From assembly GCF_000498395.2 (NCBI RefSeq), contig NZ_CP010979.1, forward strand, positions 4,216,001 to 4,280,000: 64,000 bases of DNA, in the 5' to 3' direction. Position numbers and translations under genes: made by a program. This DNA comes from Pseudomonas putida S13.1.2 (GTDB lineage: Bacteria; Pseudomonadota; Gammaproteobacteria; Pseudomonadales; Pseudomonadaceae). Below are positions 1 to 9,239 of the stretch, in pieces. Position 1 is the stretch's first letter; each line of letters opens with the position of its first letter. The notes beneath the pieces are model-generated. The model was not told where the DNA came from and did no database searches. It saw nothing but the letters and a program-made list of their open reading frames with translations.

Positions 1-413
1 TCGGTGACGACGAACACCTCAAAGCCCTCCTCCAGCGCCGACAAGGCCGGGAAGGCCACGCACACCTCGGTGACCACACCAGCGATCAGCAGCTGCTTCT
101 TGCCAGTGGCTTTTACCGCTTTGACGAAATCTTCGTTGTCCCAGGCGTTGATGTTGCCGGGGCGTGCGATGTAGGGGGCGTCAGGGAACTGCTCTTTCAG
201 CTCCGGCACCAGCGGGCCGTTGGGGCCGGTCTCGAAGCTGGTGGTGAGAATGGTCGGCAACTTGAAGTACTTGGCCAGGTCGGCCAGCGCCAGTACGTTG
301 TTCTTGAAACGGTCGGGGTCGATATCCCTTACCAGCGAGAGCAGACCGGCCTGGTGGTCGACCAGCAGGACGGCGGCGTTGTTCTTGTCCAGACGCTTGT
401 ATTGGAAGGTCAC
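1..413 (-). CDS. isochorismatase-family (YcaC-like) hydrolase, partial
   Basis: Cysteine hydrolase of the isochorismatase fold. The reading frame runs off the window's left edge, so the C-terminus is missing. The visible ~137 residues begin with a GTG start, chosen because AAGGAG lies 6 nt upstream and no ATG is available. Near the N-terminus is VLLVDHQAGLL, which carries the first catalytic Asp of the family. Residues of the form VVTEVCVAF hold the expected nucleophilic Cys, and the middle part (TSFETGPNGPL) resembles YcaC. The substrate cannot be told from sequence; YcaC-type proteins are hydrolases of unknown physiological substrate. It stands alone here, separated by a REP element from the convergently placed region that follows. 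Family assignment is firm, function open. Confidence 0.85.
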   Translation of the reverse strand, partial: MTFQYKRLDKNNAAVLLVDHQAGLLSLVRDIDPDRFKNNVLALADLAKYFKLPTILTTSFETGPNGPLVPELKEQFPDAPYIARPGNINAWDNEDFVKAVKATGKKQLLIAGVVTEVCVAFPALSALEEGFEVFVVT

Positions 414-504
414 GGTGAACTCCTTGCTTCAGCGGGTTGGGAGTATCAGCGTAGGCAAGGATCAAGGGTGGGACAGACCGTCAGTCGGTTCGCTTGTTGT
501 TGCC

Positions 505-543
505 TGTACCGGCCTCATCGCCGGCAAGCCAGCTCCCACAAGG
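505..543. repeat. REP element (single)
   Basis: Imperfect palindrome of the GCCGGCAAGCCAGCTCCCAC type, seen repeatedly in this window at gene ends. It sits in the 248-bp gap between the isochorismatase-like gene and the fic gene. No partner copy in opposite orientation is visible nearby, so this one is single. Confidence 0.75.
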
Positions 544-661
544 TACTGTGTCTTCCTTGGGCATCAGGCACGGGGAGATGGCAGAAATGTGGCTGAACAT
601 TCGCTGCTGTGAGATGACAGTTGGATAACTGAGGCAGATCTCAATGGGAGCGGGACGTAGC

Positions 662-1651
662 CTATTTGGCGACCCGACGATACTGCTGCTTGGGACTGCG
701 AGGTGAATCGGGATCTGTCATTTCGATCAAGCCAGCAGCCAAGGCCGGGTGCAAATAACTCTTACGGAATGTGGCACGGTGCGAGAGACCCAGCTGATGC
801 ATGAGATCACTTGTCTTCAAAGCAACACCAGCGGGCAGCACCTTGAGAAGATTCGCTACTTGGTCGGTTACTTGGTCGGTTACTTGGTCGCTCTCTTTGG
901 CTTCTACAAGCGCACTTAGCAACGCTTCAAGCATGTACTCGACAAACGGGGTAGCTTCAGCAGCCTGGTCAGCCGCAGCCAGCGCTGCGTAGTAAGCGTC
1001 CTGCTGCTCACGGATAACGGTTTCGACCGGCAGGTAGGCCATCGCTGGTCGCCACCGGCTAAGCAGAAGGGTTTGCCATAGCCGTCCCATGCGCCCGTTG
1101 CCGTCAGCAAACGGGTGGATGAATTCGAATTCGTAGTGGAATACACAGCTGGTAATCAGCGGATGCCAATCGTTGTTCGAGAGCCAATCCAATAAATCGT
1201 GCACCAGTGTCGCCACCCGGCTGGCCGGTGGTGCCATATGTAACAGGCGAGAACCCCGATAAATGCCCACTCCACCGCGCCGGTAACGCCCAGCGTCGTC
1301 TATCAGGCCATGCATCAGCATCCCATGCGCGGCAAGCAGGTCGCTCGGGGACTCGGCACGCCAGTCAGGCATCGCATCGTAGGTAGCAAATGCATTGCGG
1401 ACCTCCTGAATTTCACGCGGCAGACCTAGAACACGCTTGCCATCCAGCAGCGCGGTTACCTGCTCGACGCTCAGGGTGTTGTTTTCAATGGCAAGCGACG
1501 CCTGAATGGTACGAATCCGGTTCCCTCGCCGAAGTTGCGGCGTAAGCGCTGCATTGCGATAGGCAGTCAATAACCCCACTTGCTCACTGACTTCGGCAAC
1601 CAGAGCCAGAATCCGGGGGGTCACCGTCAGCGGTGGTTGGTAATTGCTCAT
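662..1651 (-). CDS. Fic family protein (putative AMPylase) with C-terminal winged helix
   Basis: 329 residues from an ATG giving MSNYQPPLTV. The open frame continues 62 codons upstream, but that extension is low-complexity and overlaps the divergent gene, so it is not used. The Fic core motif HPFADGNGRMGR is intact, with the catalytic His and the phosphate-binding GNGR loop. Fic proteins usually transfer AMP or another phosphate-containing group to a target protein. Around residue 52 is SLAIENNTLS, resembling the (S/T)xxxE(G/N) inhibitory helix, so activity is probably self-restrained. Between the Fic core and the C-terminal helical/winged-helix part lies a repeated DQVT spacer (three units). 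No toxin-type antitoxin gene is adjacent. Target unknown. Confidence 0.85.
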   Translation of the reverse strand: MSNYQPPLTVTPRILALVAEVSEQVGLLTAYRNAALTPQLRRGNRIRTIQASLAIENNTLSVEQVTALLDGKRVLGLPREIQEVRNAFATYDAMPDWRAESPSDLLAAHGMLMHGLIDDAGRYRRGGVGIYRGSRLLHMAPPASRVATLVHDLLDWLSNNDWHPLITSCVFHYEFEFIHPFADGNGRMGRLWQTLLLSRWRPAMAYLPVETVIREQQDAYYAALAAADQAAEATPFVEYMLEALLSALVEAKESDQVTDQVTDQVANLLKVLPAGVALKTSDLMHQLGLSHRATFRKSYLHPALAAGLIEMTDPDSPRSPKQQYRRVAK

Positions 1652-1881
1652 TGCCTGCAACCTGAAGGGGTGGTGAACGACGCCGGCCATGGAAGGGATC
1701 GTGGAAATGCTGGATGCCACAGCTGCAGACACCTTAATCGACACGTTACGCGAGGGTAAAGGAAGCATTGCCATCACTTCACAAATTCCTGAACTGATTA
1801 TTTGCCTCCAGCGATTTGTCCCCTCTTCAACCACCACCAGAATCGCTTCACCATAATCACAAAAACCGTGAGGCCACTCCC

Positions 1882-2271
1882 GTGGACCAGACCCTTCAGG
1901 TGCGCCAAGCCGCCGCCGACCTCGTTGCCGCGTTCGCCAGCAACGACACCGCCCGCTATTTCGCCTGCTTCAGCGAAGACGCCACGTTCCTCTTCCACAC
2001 CTTGCCGCAACCGCTGCTGTCGCGCCGTGCCTACGAAGACCTCTGGGCGCAGTGGCAGGCCGATGGTTTTGCCGTGCTTGCCTGCGAGTCGGGCAATGCC
2101 CACGTGAGCCTGCAAGGTGACGTGGCGATCTTCATGCACGACGTGGCCACGTCTATCCGCATCGCCGGCGAAGAACACCAGTTGAGCGAGCGCGAGACCA
2201 TCGTCTTCCGCCGCCAGGGTGACCAGTGGCTGGCCTGCCACGAGCACCTGTCGGTCGTGTCGCCGGCCTGA
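1882..2271 (+). CDS. NTF2-like / SnoaL-like domain protein
   Basis: Small protein of about 129 residues with a cone-shaped NTF2-like fold, suggested by the N-terminal helix (AAADLVAAFASNDTARYFACF), a middle DLWAQWQADGF segment and a C-terminal strand region ending LACHEHLSVV. Proteins of this fold bind or convert small ligands, or serve as companions to enzymes. The GTG start is preceded by GAGG 8 nt upstream; upstream ATGs in the same frame give an unrelated His/Pro-rich extension. It is followed after 93 nt by the NCS1 permease and aldehyde dehydrogenase on the same strand, so a shared substrate is plausible. Specific activity cannot be named. Confidence 0.7.
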   Translation: MDQTLQVRQAAADLVAAFASNDTARYFACFSEDATFLFHTLPQPLLSRRAYEDLWAQWQADGFAVLACESGNAHVSLQGDVAIFMHDVATSIRIAGEEHQLSERETIVFRRQGDQWLACHEHLSVVSPA

Positions 2272-2364
2272 ACATCTTTTTACGCGGCCCTGCCGCCCTG
2301 CCATCGCACCCACAAGAAGGCCCGCGCACGCGCAGGCCCACAACAACCGCGCTGGAGCATCACC

Positions 2365-3864
2365 ATGAGCCACTCGACCGGTATCGAGACCAACGGCGTC
2401 GAACAGATCCCTGATGATCAACGCGACGCCTCCCCGCTGGACCTGTTTCGCCTGATTTTCGGCGGTGCCAATACCTTCGCCACCGCCGTGCTGGGCAGCT
2501 TCCCCGTGCTGTTCGGCCTGTCGTTCCAGGCGGGCGTGTGGGCCATTCTGCTCGGCGTTGGCGTGGGCGCGCTGATTCTTGCGCCGATGGGGTTGTTCGG
2601 TGCGCTTAACGGCACCAACAACGCCGTGTCGTCGGGCGCACACTTTGGCGTGCACGGGCGTATCGTCGGCTCGTTCCTGTCGCTGCTCACGGCGGTGGCG
2701 TTCTTCTCGCTGTCGGTGTGGAGCTCGGGCGATGCCCTGGTCGGCGGCGCCAAGCGCCTGGCCGGCCTGCCGGAAACCGACCTCACCCTGGGCCTGGCCT
2801 ACGGCCTGTTCGCGGTGCTGGTGCTGGTGGTGTGCATCTTCGGCTTCCGCTTCATGCTGTGGGTCAACAAGATTGCCGTGTGGGCTTCGAGCCTGCTGTT
2901 CCTGCTGGGCATCGTTGCCTTTGCCGGGCCGTTCGATGCCGGCTACGCAGGTAGCGTCAACCACGGCCAGGCGGGCTTCTGGGCGGCGTTCGTCGGCGCA
3001 GCGATCCTGGCCATGAGCAACCCGGTGTCGTTTGGCGCCTTCCTGGGCGACTGGTCGCGCTATATCCCGCGTGCGACACCCAAGACGCGCATCATGCTGG
3101 CAGTAATTGCCGCCCAGGGCGCAACGCTGATTCCGTTCCTGTTCGGCCTGTGCACCGCCACCTTGGTAGCGACCCAGGCACCGGACTACATCGCCGCCAA
3201 CAACTATGTGGGTGGCCTGCTGGCGGTGGCGCCAAGCTGGTTCTTCCTGCCGGTGTGCCTGATTGCGGTGATCGGCGGCATGTCCACCGGCACCACTGCG
3301 CTATATGGCACCGGCCTGGACATGTCCAGCGTGTTCCCGCGCCTGCTCAGCCGCGCCGGCGCCACGCTGCTGATCGGTGTGCTGGCGATCGGCTTCATCT
3401 TCGTCGGCCGTTTCACCTTCAACCTGGTGCAGAGCGTGTCAACCTTTGCGGTACTCATCATCACCTGCACCAGCCCGTGGATGGTGATCATGATCCTCGG
3501 CCTGATCACTCGCCGCGGCTTCTACCACGCCGATGACCTGCAGGTATTCACCCGCGGCCAGCGTGGCGGCCATTACTGGTTCCTGCATGGCTGGAACTGG
3601 CGCGGCATGGGGGCGTGGCTCCCCAGCGCGGCGGTCGGCCTGTGTTTCGTCAACCTGCCGGGGCAGTTCGTCGGCCCGCTGGGTGACCTGGCTGGCGGCA
3701 TCGACCTGAGCCTGCCGGTCACCCTGGGGCTGGCAGGCGTGTTGTACCTGCTGCTGCTCAACTTGTTCCCTGAACCTGCTGGCGTGTATGGCCCCCGGGG
3801 CCCGCGTTGGGTGCGTTGCAAAAGCACCGCGCACACGCCTGTGACCACTGCCGAAATGGCCTGA
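2365..3864 (+). CDS. NCS1-family permease (cytosine/purine/allantoin type)
   Basis: 499-residue inner-membrane transporter with about 12 hydrophobic segments and the N-terminal DLFRLIFGGANTFATAVLG and GALNGTNNAVSS regions of the nucleobase:cation symporter-1 family (CodB/PuuP-like). These carriers import nucleobases or related small N-compounds with H+ or Na+. GGAG lies 8 nt before the ATG. The stop is 13 nt from the next start, which strongly suggests co-transcription with the aldehyde dehydrogenase downstream. Pairing with an aldehyde-oxidising enzyme hints at import of an amine- or nucleobase-derived nutrient that is degraded through an aldehyde. The actual substrate is not determinable from the sequence. 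Confidence 0.85.
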   Translation: MSHSTGIETNGVEQIPDDQRDASPLDLFRLIFGGANTFATAVLGSFPVLFGLSFQAGVWAILLGVGVGALILAPMGLFGALNGTNNAVSSGAHFGVHGRIVGSFLSLLTAVAFFSLSVWSSGDALVGGAKRLAGLPETDLTLGLAYGLFAVLVLVVCIFGFRFMLWVNKIAVWASSLLFLLGIVAFAGPFDAGYAGSVNHGQAGFWAAFVGAAILAMSNPVSFGAFLGDWSRYIPRATPKTRIMLAVIAAQGATLIPFLFGLCTATLVATQAPDYIAANNYVGGLLAVAPSWFFLPVCLIAVIGGMSTGTTALYGTGLDMSSVFPRLLSRAGATLLIGVLAIGFIFVGRFTFNLVQSVSTFAVLIITCTSPWMVIMILGLITRRGFYHADDLQVFTRGQRGGHYWFLHGWNWRGMGAWLPSAAVGLCFVNLPGQFVGPLGDLAGGIDLSLPVTLGLAGVLYLLLLNLFPEPAGVYGPRGPRWVRCKSTAHTPVTTAEMA

Positions 3865-3877
3865 CTGGAAACCGACC

Positions 3878-5308
3878 ATGACCAATTCCCACTACATCGC
3901 CGGCCGCTGGGTCGAAGGCCAAGGCAGCGACTGCATCAGCGTCAACGACCCTGCGCTGGGGCAACCGTTCGCCGAGTTCATGGCTGCCAGCGTGGCCCAG
4001 GTCGACCAGGCCGTAACCGCGGCCCGCAGCGCCCTGCCCGCCTGGAAAAGCACCAGCGCCAGCGAACGCGCGGCCTACCTGCGCGGCTTTGCCGAACAGC
4101 TCGGGCAACGCCGCGAAGCGCTGATCGCCTTGCAAATGCGCAACAACGGCAAGCCGCGACACGAAGCCGAGATCGATCTGGACGACGCCATCGCCACCTT
4201 CGGCTACTACGCCGAGCTGGCCGAGCAACTGCCTGCGAAGAATCGCGACGTGCCACTGGCCGCCCCAGGCTTCACCGCGCGCACTCGCCTTGAGCCGGTG
4301 GGTGTGGTCGGCCTGATCGTGCCGTGGAACTTCCCGCTGGTGACCAGCGCCTGGAAGCTAGCCCCGGCGCTGGCTGCCGGCTGCACCGTGGTGCTCAAGC
4401 CGTCGGAAGTCACCCCGCTGATCGAACAGGCCTACGGCCAGATCGCCGACGCTCTGGGCCTGCCGGCCGGGGTGCTGAACATCGTCAACGGCAAGGCCGA
4501 GACTGGCGCCGCACTGAGCAACCACAACGGCCTGGACAAACTGTCGTTCACCGGCAGCAACAGCGTCGGCAGCCAGGTAATGCGCAGCGCGTCGGCACAG
4601 TGCCGGCCGGTGACGCTGGAGCTGGGCGGCAAGTCGGCCATCGTGGTGTTTGACGATTGCGATGTCGATCAGGCGGTCGAGTGGATTGTCGCCGGCATCA
4701 GCTGGAATGCCGGGCAGATGTGTTCGGCCACCTCGCGGCTGCTGGTGCAGGACGGTATTGCCGATGCGCTGCTGCCGCGCTTGCAGGCGGCACTGGACAA
4801 CCTGCGGATTGGCAACCCGTTGACCGAAGAGGTCGACATGGGCCCGCTGACCAGCCAGGCGCAGTGGCTGAAGGTGGCCGGCTACTTTGCCACGGCGCGC
4901 GAGGAAGGCTTGCAGTGCCTGGCCGGTGGCAAGGCGCTTGACCGTGACGGCTGGTTCGTCAGCCCTACGCTGTATACCGATGTGCCGAAACACAGCCGCC
5001 TGTGGACCGAGGAAATCTTTGGCCCGGTGCTGTGCGCACGCCGGTTTGCCAGTGAAGAGCAGGCGATTGCCGAGGCCAACGACAGCCGCTTCGGGCTGGT
5101 CGCGACAGTGTGCTCTGCCGATTTGGACCGCGCCGAGCGCGTGGCCGATGCGCTGGAGGTTGGCCATGTGTGGATCAACTCGGTGCAGGCGGTGTTCGTC
5201 GAAACCTCGTGGGGCGGTACCAAGGGTAGCGGCATCGGCCGTGAACTGGGGCCTTGGGGGTTGTCGGCCTACCAATCGGTCAAGCATGTGACGCGTTGCC
5301 TCGGCTGA
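3878..5308 (+). CDS. NAD(P)+-dependent aldehyde dehydrogenase
   Basis: 476 residues, full length for the ALDH superfamily. Visible hallmarks are the cofactor-site WNFPLVTSAWKLAPALAAG, the catalytic Glu in LELGGKSA, the catalytic Cys in WNAGQMCSATSR, and the C-terminal EEIFGPVLCARRF. GQMCSATSR is common in betaine-aldehyde and aminoaldehyde dehydrogenases, so an omega-amino or quaternary-ammonium aldehyde is a reasonable guess, not a demonstration. It is the last gene of a probable operon with the permease (13-nt gap) and the NTF2-like protein. A REP pair follows its stop. Start is the ATG directly after a weak purine-rich stretch. Confidence 0.9.
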   Translation: MTNSHYIAGRWVEGQGSDCISVNDPALGQPFAEFMAASVAQVDQAVTAARSALPAWKSTSASERAAYLRGFAEQLGQRREALIALQMRNNGKPRHEAEIDLDDAIATFGYYAELAEQLPAKNRDVPLAAPGFTARTRLEPVGVVGLIVPWNFPLVTSAWKLAPALAAGCTVVLKPSEVTPLIEQAYGQIADALGLPAGVLNIVNGKAETGAALSNHNGLDKLSFTGSNSVGSQVMRSASAQCRPVTLELGGKSAIVVFDDCDVDQAVEWIVAGISWNAGQMCSATSRLLVQDGIADALLPRLQAALDNLRIGNPLTEEVDMGPLTSQAQWLKVAGYFATAREEGLQCLAGGKALDRDGWFVSPTLYTDVPKHSRLWTEEIFGPVLCARRFASEEQAIAEANDSRFGLVATVCSADLDRAERVADALEVGHVWINSVQAVFVETSWGGTKGSGIGRELGPWGLSAYQSVKHVTRCLG

Positions 5309-5315
5309 TATCGCA

Positions 5316-5428
5316 AGGGGCCGCGTTGCGGCCCATTCGCGGGTAAACCCGCTCCCACAAGTACGGTGCTGTCCTTGAAGATTGCACTGAACCTGTGGGA
5401 GCGGGTTCACCCGCGAAGAGGCCGGCAC
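5316..5428. repeat. REP pair (inverted)
   Basis: Two head-to-head REP copies of the GCGGGTAAACCCGCTCCCAC type, about 40 nt apart, between the aldehyde dehydrogenase and the DUF3422 gene. The arms can pair and would form a long hairpin in the 3' UTR. Confidence 0.85.
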
Positions 5429-5525
5429 AGGTAGAACAAAACTCCGCCCCGCGTGACTTTCCCCGCCCGCTGCAAAGTCCCACTTCCTGGTACCCCAACA
5501 ATCACAACACCAGGCCGGACCACCC

Positions 5526-6743
5526 ATGCACCCTCAACGCACCGCCTTGCACAACGAATTGCACGCCCGCCCGTCGCTGTACTTCGACGGCCCGGCGCAT
5601 GTCTTCCACCTGGCCTTGCTCGGCGGTGATGCTGCCTGTGCAGCGCTGCTGCAACGCTGCTGCCCGGAGGCCCCGGACACCGCTGCCGCCCAGGGCATCA
5701 CCCGCCTGGATGGCCACCCGTTCAAGTGGGAACGCCACACCGAGTTCTTCACCCTGACACTGGTGGTGCCCTGCAGTAACACCGGGACTGAATGGCAGCC
5801 CCTGCCGCCGGTGCTGGCCGAGGCGATTGCCCCGCAGGCAGCGCAGGTAATCAATGCAGTGCAGGTGCTGGTGCGTGACGAACAGGGGCTGGACCTGCCT
5901 CGCTATGGTTTCAAAGACCCGTGCGGCTCGTGCGTTGGCGGGGGCGATGCGGTGGTGTGGAGCGATTTCCGCCTGACAGAAGATGGCACCAACCGCTTCC
6001 TGTTCATCAATCGCCGCCTCAATGCCTATCGACAGGGCCGCATGATCCGCCGCCTGCTCGAAATCGAGACCTACCGCATGATGGCCTCGCTGACCTTGGC
6101 CACGGCCAAGGCCCTGAGCCACGAACTGGACACTTTCGACAAGACTTTGGTCAGCCTCTCGGAGCGCAGTGCCGGGGGGGACGGCCATGACTCCAAAGGG
6201 CTGCTGGACGCCATTGCCCACTTGTCACGCCAGGTGGTCAGCCACACGGTAAAGACCCGCCACCGCTTCGGCGCCACACAGGCCTATGCGCAACTGGTGT
6301 TCGAACGCTTGGGCGAGCTGCGCGAAAGCCATGTAGGCGACTGCCAGCGTCTGGGGGTGTTCATCGAGCGTCGGTTCAAACCGACTGTGCGCTATTGCGC
6401 GGCTACCGAGCAGCGGCTGGAGCAACTGGCGAAGAACGTGGCAAACCTGGGCGACCTGTTGCAGGCGCGGGTGCAGGTAGAGATGGAAGAACAGAACGCC
6501 GAGATCCTGCGCAGCCTCAATGCACGCGCTGATGCCCAGGTGAAGATCCAGCGGGCGGTAGAGGGGCTGTCGATCATTGCCATCACCTACTACCTGCTGA
6601 ATTTGTTCAAGCTGCTGTATGGCGGGCTGAATGTGCTGGGGTTGGGGCTGACGGCGCGCGATGGATTGCTGGCCATGGCGCCGCCGGTGCTGCTGGTGTT
6701 GTTGGTGATTCTGCTGCGGATCAAGCAGGCCAAGCAGCATTGA
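5526..6743 (+). CDS. DUF3422 family membrane-anchored protein
   Basis: 405 residues. The N-terminal part (RTALHNELHARPSLYF) is the signature opening of DUF3422 proteins. The middle is helical, with likely coiled coil around residues 270-340. Two hydrophobic helices close the protein (IAITYYLLNLFKLLYGGL and LLAMAPPVLLVLLVILL), so it is probably held in the inner membrane by a C-terminal hairpin. No biochemical function is established for the family. The gene stands alone between a REP pair and the oppositely oriented mechanosensitive channel gene, whose stop lies 28 nt away (convergent). No good Shine-Dalgarno sequence precedes the ATG. Confidence 0.85.
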   Translation: MHPQRTALHNELHARPSLYFDGPAHVFHLALLGGDAACAALLQRCCPEAPDTAAAQGITRLDGHPFKWERHTEFFTLTLVVPCSNTGTEWQPLPPVLAEAIAPQAAQVINAVQVLVRDEQGLDLPRYGFKDPCGSCVGGGDAVVWSDFRLTEDGTNRFLFINRRLNAYRQGRMIRRLLEIETYRMMASLTLATAKALSHELDTFDKTLVSLSERSAGGDGHDSKGLLDAIAHLSRQVVSHTVKTRHRFGATQAYAQLVFERLGELRESHVGDCQRLGVFIERRFKPTVRYCAATEQRLEQLAKNVANLGDLLQARVQVEMEEQNAEILRSLNARADAQVKIQRAVEGLSIIAITYYLLNLFKLLYGGLNVLGLGLTARDGLLAMAPPVLLVLLVILLRIKQAKQH

Positions 6744-6771
6744 ATTCGGGGGCGCTATGCGCCCCCGCTCT

Positions 6772-9183
6772 TTACACCGACTCGTCAGCGGGGCGCGTAC
6801 CCTCTTGCACCAGCACCATGCTCTGCGGCGAAGACAGCGGAATGCCTTCATCACGCAGCCGCCCAAGAATGGTGAACAGCAGGTCGCTACGGGTACCTGA
6901 TACCTGCCGCGGCCCCGCCACGTAACCACTGACGCCAATCACCATGCCACTGGCAGTCAGGTCCTTGAACGACACCGAAGTGGCGGGCGCATCCAGAATC
7001 GCCTCATGCTCGTGGTACGCCGCCAACAACAGTTCGCGTACCCGGTTGGCATCGGTCTCCAAGGGCAAGGTCAGGGTAATGCCGACCACGCCCAGCGCAT
7101 TGCCCATGGTCACGTTGCGCACGTTCTGCGAAATGAACTGCGAATTGGGCACGATCACCGTCGAGCGGTCGGACATCTGGATTTCGGTGGCGCGCACATT
7201 GATGCGGCGGATATCACCCTCGACACCCGCCAAGCTGACCCAGTCACCCACCTTGACGGGGCGCTCGGTGAGCAGGATCAGGCCGGAGATGAAGTTTTGC
7301 ACGATCTGCTGCAAGCCAAAACCGATACCCACCGACAGGGCACTGACTACCCAGGTGAGGCTGGTGAGGTTGATGCGCAGGGTCGACATGACCAGCATGG
7401 CCAGGAACAGGAAGCCCAGGTAACCCACCAGGGTCACCAGCGAGGCCCGCATGCCGGCGTCCATGTCGGTTTCCGGCAGCAGGCGATCACTCAGCCAGCG
7501 CTTGACCACGCGAATGGCGAACAGGCCGCCGAAGAAAATCGCCAGGGCCAGCAGGATGTCCTGCGGCACGATGTTGAGGTTGCCAAGCAGCTTGCCGCCG
7601 GTGCCGTCCCAGTCGCCCAGGCTCATCAGCAGCTCGCTGGGGCTGGTGCCCGACGGCATCAGCGTCAGCAGCAGCGCCAGAAACAGCACGATGGTGCGGC
7701 CGATGCCGGCCAGGATGGTGCTGGCCTGCGCCTGGTGGCGAGGCGCCAGGCCCAAGGTGGAGGCCAGCGCCAAGCCACCTGGCTGACGTGGCGACAGCAA
7801 GGTTTCGCACAGGTCACCGAAGAAGGTGGTCAGCAGGTAGGCACAAGTGACCACCAGGCTGACCCACAGCAATTTGGCGGTGAGGAAGTACGCGAGCGTC
7901 AGGTAGCCGGCGAGCAGAGCCAGCAAGATCAGCGTCAGCCAGATGACCATCACGAACGGGATAAGCCCGGCGAGGCCCGTGGGGCGCTCCAGGTCATGCT
8001 TGCGCAAGGTTCGGCGATAACGCAGCAGCGCGCCGGCAAAGATGAATGCCACGACCAGCGCGGTGAGGCCATTGACCGCCACGGTCAGCGCCAGGCTGGC
8101 GCCGATGACGCTGTTGATGCGCTCCAGGGTCATCATCACCATCAGCGCCAAGGCCAGTACCTTGGGGAACCAACCGAGCGCACTGGCCACTTCGTCATGG
8201 ATCGACGGCAGGCGCCAGGACGGACGCTGCAGCATCAGCATGGCGCGGCCCAGGCCGGTGATGAAGGCGCTGAACACCACCAGGGTGAGAATGTGGTTGA
8301 CCAGGCTAGCGATATCCGAGCCCAGCTCGGCGCTGCTCTCCAGCCCCCAGCGCAGCAGCGATACAGAACCGGCAATGGTACCCAGGGTTGCCAGGCTGAC
8401 GCCCAGGGCCAAGGCGCTGCGGCGCAAGCGGCCTTCGGGCAACCAGCCGACCATGGCACTGGCCAGCAGGCGCTCGAGCACGCGCCGCACCAAGGTCCAG
8501 ACCAGAACCGCCGCCACCAGGCTGGCAATGAACAGCCAGCGGTTTTCGGCGCTGAAGGCACTGCCGATAGCGTCAGCCGCCTCGCCGCGCAGGTCACGCA
8601 GACGCGCCACGTCGTCCTGGGTGGGGCGGATGATGCTCTGCCAGAACGCCGGGGTCAGTGGCGAGGCCGCACGGCTGGTAATTTGCGAGTTGAACTGGCT
8701 ACGGCGCAGGTTGACGATTTGCGTGGAAAGGTCGCGGGCCGACTGATTCAGCTTGGTGGCCTGGTCCTGCTGGGCTACCAGCGCTTTTTTCTCGGCCTCC
8801 AGCGCTTTGCGCTGCTGGGTCAGGGTGGCGGCCTCGTCCGGCTGCACCGGGCCGATGACCTTGAGCTTGTCCTCGAGCTTTTCTATGTCGGCGGTGCGCT
8901 GTGCACTCAATGCATCAGCCTGGCGCTGAACCTGCATCGCCGCCAGGCGCAACTGCGACAGCAAGTCGTCGTTGGCCTCGCTGGTGACGCCCTGGCGGAT
9001 CAGGTCCAGCCGGTCGCTCAGCTGTTCGATGCTGGCGTTTTCATCCAGCGCTGGCGCTTCGGCAGCCGCCAGATTGGACAATGGCGTGGCCGGCGCCGAC
9101 CAGGCCGGGCTGGCAATGGCCAGCATCAGGGCCAGCAGGACCATCAGGCCTGGGCAATAACGGGCAAGGCTGACACGCCTCAT
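6772..9183 (-). CDS. large MscS-family mechanosensitive channel (DUF3772 type)
   Basis: 803 residues. A signal peptide (MRRVSLARYCPGLMVLLALM to about residue 30) leads into a periplasmic, coiled-coil-rich N-terminal domain of DUF3772 type. About ten membrane segments follow, then the MscS pore helix and beta domain: VVSALSVGIGFGLQQIVQNFISGLI and DWVSLAGVEGDIRRINVRAT are clear MscS hallmarks. Such channels open under membrane tension and release solutes during hypo-osmotic shock. The size puts it with the MscK/YbiO/YjeP group rather than minimal MscS. GAGGA sits just upstream of the ATG. The gene is monocistronic and convergent with the DUF3422 gene. A long open frame on the opposite strand is only a high-GC shadow. 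Confidence 0.9.
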   Translation of the reverse strand: MRRVSLARYCPGLMVLLALMLAIASPAWSAPATPLSNLAAAEAPALDENASIEQLSDRLDLIRQGVTSEANDDLLSQLRLAAMQVQRQADALSAQRTADIEKLEDKLKVIGPVQPDEAATLTQQRKALEAEKKALVAQQDQATKLNQSARDLSTQIVNLRRSQFNSQITSRAASPLTPAFWQSIIRPTQDDVARLRDLRGEAADAIGSAFSAENRWLFIASLVAAVLVWTLVRRVLERLLASAMVGWLPEGRLRRSALALGVSLATLGTIAGSVSLLRWGLESSAELGSDIASLVNHILTLVVFSAFITGLGRAMLMLQRPSWRLPSIHDEVASALGWFPKVLALALMVMMTLERINSVIGASLALTVAVNGLTALVVAFIFAGALLRYRRTLRKHDLERPTGLAGLIPFVMVIWLTLILLALLAGYLTLAYFLTAKLLWVSLVVTCAYLLTTFFGDLCETLLSPRQPGGLALASTLGLAPRHQAQASTILAGIGRTIVLFLALLLTLMPSGTSPSELLMSLGDWDGTGGKLLGNLNIVPQDILLALAIFFGGLFAIRVVKRWLSDRLLPETDMDAGMRASLVTLVGYLGFLFLAMLVMSTLRINLTSLTWVVSALSVGIGFGLQQIVQNFISGLILLTERPVKVGDWVSLAGVEGDIRRINVRATEIQMSDRSTVIVPNSQFISQNVRNVTMGNALGVVGITLTLPLETDANRVRELLLAAYHEHEAILDAPATSVSFKDLTASGMVIGVSGYVAGPRQVSGTRSDLLFTILGRLRDEGIPLSSPQSMVLVQEGTRPADESV

Positions 9184-9239
9184 CGAAGTATCCTCTTTAC
9201 AACTCGATTTGGCGGGGGATTCTACGCGGCTTCAGGCAA

